Positions 60,743 to 64,000 of a DNA stretch of 64,000 bases are shown piece by piece (position 1 is the first letter of the stretch; every line of letters starts with the position of its first letter). The DNA comes from Glycine soja. Taxonomy: Eukaryota > Streptophyta > Magnoliopsida > Fabales > Fabaceae. The translations under genes and the position numbers were made by a program. The stretch is from the NCBI RefSeq assembly GCF_004193775.1, contig NC_041008.1, positions 7,394,731 through 7,458,730 on the forward strand. The letters are read 5' to 3'. The notes under the pieces were generated by a model, which saw nothing but the letters and a program-made list of their open reading frames with translations, was not told the origin of the DNA and made no database searches.

Positions 60743-61960
60743 TGGTAATTTGCAATTTTTTCTATATTGTATTTGACACTTTCTTGATCTTATTTGTTTA
60801 TAATCACTGTGGAAATAAGGATTTCATCCATAGAATAGGTTGAACCTAGTAATAAGATGTGACATGAATTACTTCTCTAATTTTTTTAGGCTTGTTTTAG
60901 GATTCTCGTTTAAGCAGGTGCGAGACTAAGTACATGTCTGCTTCAATGCTTAAAATTGTCGTGCATCAACCAAATGCTACAATTTCTAGCTTCTGCAGTA
61001 TTTCGTTAGAAAACGAGCATATATGACACAAAATATTAAGCACATGGTAACCCTCTTGCATAATTGCCTTATGCTTTTAAAAAATGTCACTTGGTTTCAG
61101 AATAAAGATATGGTTAAGATATTGCATACCAAACTCAACTGCACTAATAACATACAAGAGTTTTTTTCATGATGGACAATTGAACATTTTAACATGTCGC
61201 CTTGAAAATTTTATTTTAACTGTCCTTTCTTTCTAAAGCCTCACTATATATTAACACATCTAAGAAACATGACACAGATATCAGCATGACCAAAGCCTCT
61301 TTCAGAAAATGATACAGCTATCAGCATGACCAAGCCCCTTTTAAGAAACATGTTAATTTTATTTCTGTTGCCTGCGTTGCACAAGACACGCACGTCTCTT
61401 AATTGTTTAAATCGCAACAATTATATCATTTATGTACAATTGGAGTTGACGCCGTCAAGGTTTAAGTTTTAACTGTTTAATTTTACAAGTAGTGGGGATT
61501 TTTAACCACCACTATGTTTATTATCTATTTATAAATAAAAATTTAAAAAATTGGCAGTTCGATCTTAACCGTCACTTATTTATTTATGAACCTCAAAAAC
61601 ATTTCTGTCTTGGATTTTTCCTTCACAGCATCTACGGACAAAAAGACATTGCAGTGTCTTTAAATCCACTGCAAATCACAAAATGACGCACAAAAAGAAT
61701 ACTTACAACCCACTCTTGGCATCAATAAAGACATTGCAGCCCAATCCAAAACCAAAGACCAATAAAATGATTTGATAGTCAACAAAACATAAAAATCCAG
61801 TCTCTTATTCTGAACAATTGGCTTTTGAAGTGTGCTGTTTTAATTGCAATAACAGGTACCCACACCAACCTATTCACATTCCAACAGAGCTTGTAGCACA
61901 CCCACCACATATTCGAGAAAAATCTCCTTAAACAAATATTGATACTGATACCATCAGATC
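60743..61960. other. Intergenic, 3' UTR of the receptor-like protein then AT-rich DNA
   Basis: No further gene recognised. An imperfect tandem duplication with a 40-bp period (ATCAGCATGACCAA at about 61280 and 61320) lies inside. Confidence 0.5.
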
Positions 61961-61964
61961 GGCG

Positions 61965-62030
61965 AACACCTCGCCGCCGGTTAATCGGACAAACACGTCC
62001 ACCACCTGAGGGATCGAACTTCGGTGCCAT
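61965..62030 (-). pseudogene. Ribosomal protein L12 (uL11) 5' end fragment
   Basis: From the ATG at 62028-62030, MAPKFDPS matches the start of plant cytosolic L12. A two-base deletion then shifts the frame; in the shifted frame VVDVFVRLTGGEV continues the family sequence, and the match ends. Only about 22 codons are left. L12 belongs to the ribosomal stalk base, but this copy cannot make it. An 83-codon frame starts at the same ATG but, past residue 8, it is out of phase. Confidence 0.65.
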
Positions 62031-62039
62031 TGCACCACT

Positions 62040-62890
62040 GTTTTTCTCTTCACTCGAGTGGTGTGAATTAGGAAGAGGATGATTTTTTAAATTTTTATTT
62101 TCATTATAATTTTTAATTTCAATTTAACGGAAATGGTATAATTGTTGTATATATGCATTATTTTGTCGTGTGAAATACTACACCGGCTTTCTCATCCCGC
62201 AATTCAATTGTGTCGGCTGCTACCTGTGTCAACTATGGCAGCAACATTTCAGAACTTTATTCCTACTTTTTAATTATTAGTAGTATAAATTAATAATTAT
62301 GTCAGTGTAATCTAACCATGCATCATGCACGCCTTTTTTGTGTACAAATATACCATAACAAAGTTGGTTTACATCATTTGAATGGAAAGTTAATACAGCC
62401 GCGTTAATTAAGATACTTTTTTCTTTTAAGACTAAGTTGTTTTTTGTTTTATAAATAATACTAGAAACATAATTACAAATTAAAAATAAATTGATCCAAA
62501 TACCCATTGAGGTTAAAAACTACGTCCAAAATTGTGATGGCATCTCCCATCTTATTAGCAAACCTGATTGTTAATTGCAATACCAGCTAGTAATCATTTG
62601 GAGAACAGAGTAATTACACAAAGATAGGTTAATTAAACAATTAATAAATTAAAAAACACAAGCTAAGTGGAAAGAAAAAAACCGTGTTGTATTTGGGCTT
62701 GGGGCTTGGGGAGTAATTAACTTCAAGATGGATTTACATTAAGTACATGTGAATCTAAACAAACACTTATTAATTTAACTCTACTGCTCAACATGAGAAA
62801 TATAAACACTCCTTAATTATCTAAACTGATGAAAATATCTAGAGGCTAGCAATAGACAATGATAAACAAGAAAGTGACATGCACAAGAGA
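62040..62890. other. Intergenic, no gene seen
   Basis: AT-rich DNA that includes the presumed 3' UTR of the receptor kinase at its right end. Nothing else recognised. Confidence 0.5.
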
Positions 62891-64000
62891 TTAAGAATCA
62901 TGACTTTGGAGCCTCTCAACGACTTGACTCATGCTAGGTCTCACATCTTTCTCTTCCTCCACACATTCCAAAGCCACTGTTGTCAATATCTCCATCTGCT
63001 CCACATCATAATCTGATCCCAAAGTAGGGTCAACAATTTGTTCCACCCAACATTCCCCTTCTCTTGCCTTTCTCCTTCTCTCCCTCACCCATGTTGCCAA
63101 CCTCTCATTATGAGATTGATCAGCTCCTAATTCAGTGACTTGGACACCAATCATTGGACTCCTCCCAGTTATCATCTCCAACACAACAATTCCATAGCTA
63201 TAAACATCCACCTTAGAAGTGATTTGCAAGTTGAAAACCCATTCCGGTGCCATGTAACCCCTTGTCCCTCTTATCCTAGAGAAGCTTGAGTTGTTGACAT
63301 TGTTTCTATTCAATGGCTTGGACAAGCCAAAATCAGCCACCTTGGGTTGGTAATCAGAGTCAAGAAGTATGTTTTGAGGCTTTATATCACAATGCAAGAT
63401 CCACTCCAAGCACTCTTCATGTAAATAGGCCAAACCCTTTGCCATTCCCACAGCAATGTTGTACCTCTTGCTCCAATCAAGTGCATTTGATGGAAGATTA
63501 TGTGCCAAAGAGCCATTTTCCATGAACTCATAAACCAACATCCTATGCTTTCCTTCTACACAATACCCCCACATGCCAATTAAGTTCATGTGGTTGAGCC
63601 TTCCAATGATGCTCACTTCAGTAAGAAACTCACTCTCTCCTTGGTCTGCAAATTCGTGCAATTTTTTAATTGCTGCAATGCGTTTATCTGATAACACGCC
63701 CTTGTACACTGTCCCTCCAGCACCCCTTCCAATCTCTTCGCTGAAACCCTTTGTGGCTTGTTTCAGTTCAGAGTAAGTGTATCTTCTGAACCCAGTAGCT
63801 GCTGCAAGAACATACCCTTGTTGATCTGCACTAACCAAATGATTACTACTCCTAAATAGAAAACACCACACCATAAAAATGCACAAAACCTCAAAACCTC
63901 CCAATCCAATTGCAAACCAAAGCATGAACTTCACCGACCCGTTTTCCTTGCCCTTCACGTAAGGTCTTTCTAGTACTTTTTCTGCATTTCTCGAACAAGC
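62891..64000 (-). CDS. S-domain (G-type lectin) receptor-like kinase, partial
   Basis: The last 369 codons of a gene that continues past the right edge of the window; the frame stays open to base 64000, so the ectodomain is missing. The visible part has a juxtamembrane end with NGSVKFM, a membrane segment (LWFAIGLGGFEVLCIFMVW), and a complete kinase domain: GRGAGGTVYKG P-loop, AAIKKL lysine, HCDIKPQN catalytic loop, DFGLSK, GTRGYMAPEW activation segment and DVYSYGIVVLEM. The loop reads HCD instead of HRD, so it is a non-RD kinase, common in this family and in immune receptors. The layout and sequence fit the PK1-like SD2 group, whose members usually have a G-lectin, an S-locus glycoprotein part and a PAN domain. 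Those domains should lie beyond the edge. Confidence 0.93.
   Translation of the reverse strand, partial: ACSRNAEKVLERPYVKGKENGSVKFMLWFAIGLGGFEVLCIFMVWCFLFRSSNHLVSADQQGYVLAAATGFRRYTYSELKQATKGFSEEIGRGAGGTVYKGVLSDKRIAAIKKLHEFADQGESEFLTEVSIIGRLNHMNLIGMWGYCVEGKHRMLVYEFMENGSLAHNLPSNALDWSKRYNIAVGMAKGLAYLHEECLEWILHCDIKPQNILLDSDYQPKVADFGLSKPLNRNNVNNSSFSRIRGTRGYMAPEWVFNLQITSKVDVYSYGIVVLEMITGRSPMIGVQVTELGADQSHNERLATWVRERRRKAREGECWVEQIVDPTLGSDYDVEQMEILTTVALECVEEEKDVRPSMSQVVERLQSHDS

Noticed and set aside
61779..62030. 83-codon frame starting MAPKFDPS as a real gene
   Set aside because: Only the first eight residues match ribosomal protein L12; afterwards the family sequence continues in another frame and then stops.

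Overview
The window looks like nuclear DNA of a legume, most likely soybean (Glycine) or a close relative. The DNA is AT-rich, genes are sparse and split by GT-AG introns, and there are many microsatellites and small transposons. The encoded proteins match plant families throughout (URM1, PEX16, class I TCP, phospholipase D beta, subtilase, Ve1-like receptor-like protein, S-domain receptor kinase). The species call is an inference from protein recognition; no database search was run.

Layout. 1-2890: AT-rich DNA with a duplicated repeat. 2891-3763: a small gene joining a CCCH zinc finger to an RNase H-like domain. 5157-8474 (-) and 8963-12167 (+): a head-to-head pair, URM1 (sulfur carrier, 4 exons, 99 aa) and PEX16/SSE1 (peroxisome biogenesis, 8 exons, 366 aa). 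I rebuilt both from splice sites; each URM1 intron 1 and PEX16 intron 4 holds a DNA-transposon-like repeat. 15.7-16.4 kb: a GC-rich island packed with TCP-type binding sites. 21836-22843 (+): a class I TCP transcription factor of the TCP9/TCP19 type. 24.1-24.35 kb: a second, smaller cluster of the same sites. 24.4-34.2 kb: gene-poor DNA with microsatellites, a SINE-like copy and a lone Copia LTR with its primer-binding site. 34209-40801 (-): a complete phospholipase D beta gene (10 exons, 1042 aa) with at least three small transposons in its introns.

41.2-49.6 kb is a gene graveyard: an array of quasi-palindromes, a broken exon 1 of the biotin gene BIO3-BIO1, and a broken last exon of phospholipase D beta. 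49699-51990 (-): a secreted subtilase (763 aa). 57410-60742 (+): a Ve1-like receptor-like protein (1110 aa). About 61.97-62.03 kb: a fragment of the ribosomal protein L12 gene. 62891-64000 (-): the kinase half of an S-domain receptor kinase that runs off the right edge.

The genes do not form one pathway. The most interesting system-level idea is that the TCP factor gene sits between two clusters of its own family's binding motif (three perfect GTGGGNCCCAC palindromes lie within about 200 bp in the upstream island), which would suit autoregulation. Secondary points of interest are the URM1/PEX16 shared promoter, the CCCH-RNase H chimera and the collection of captured exon fragments.
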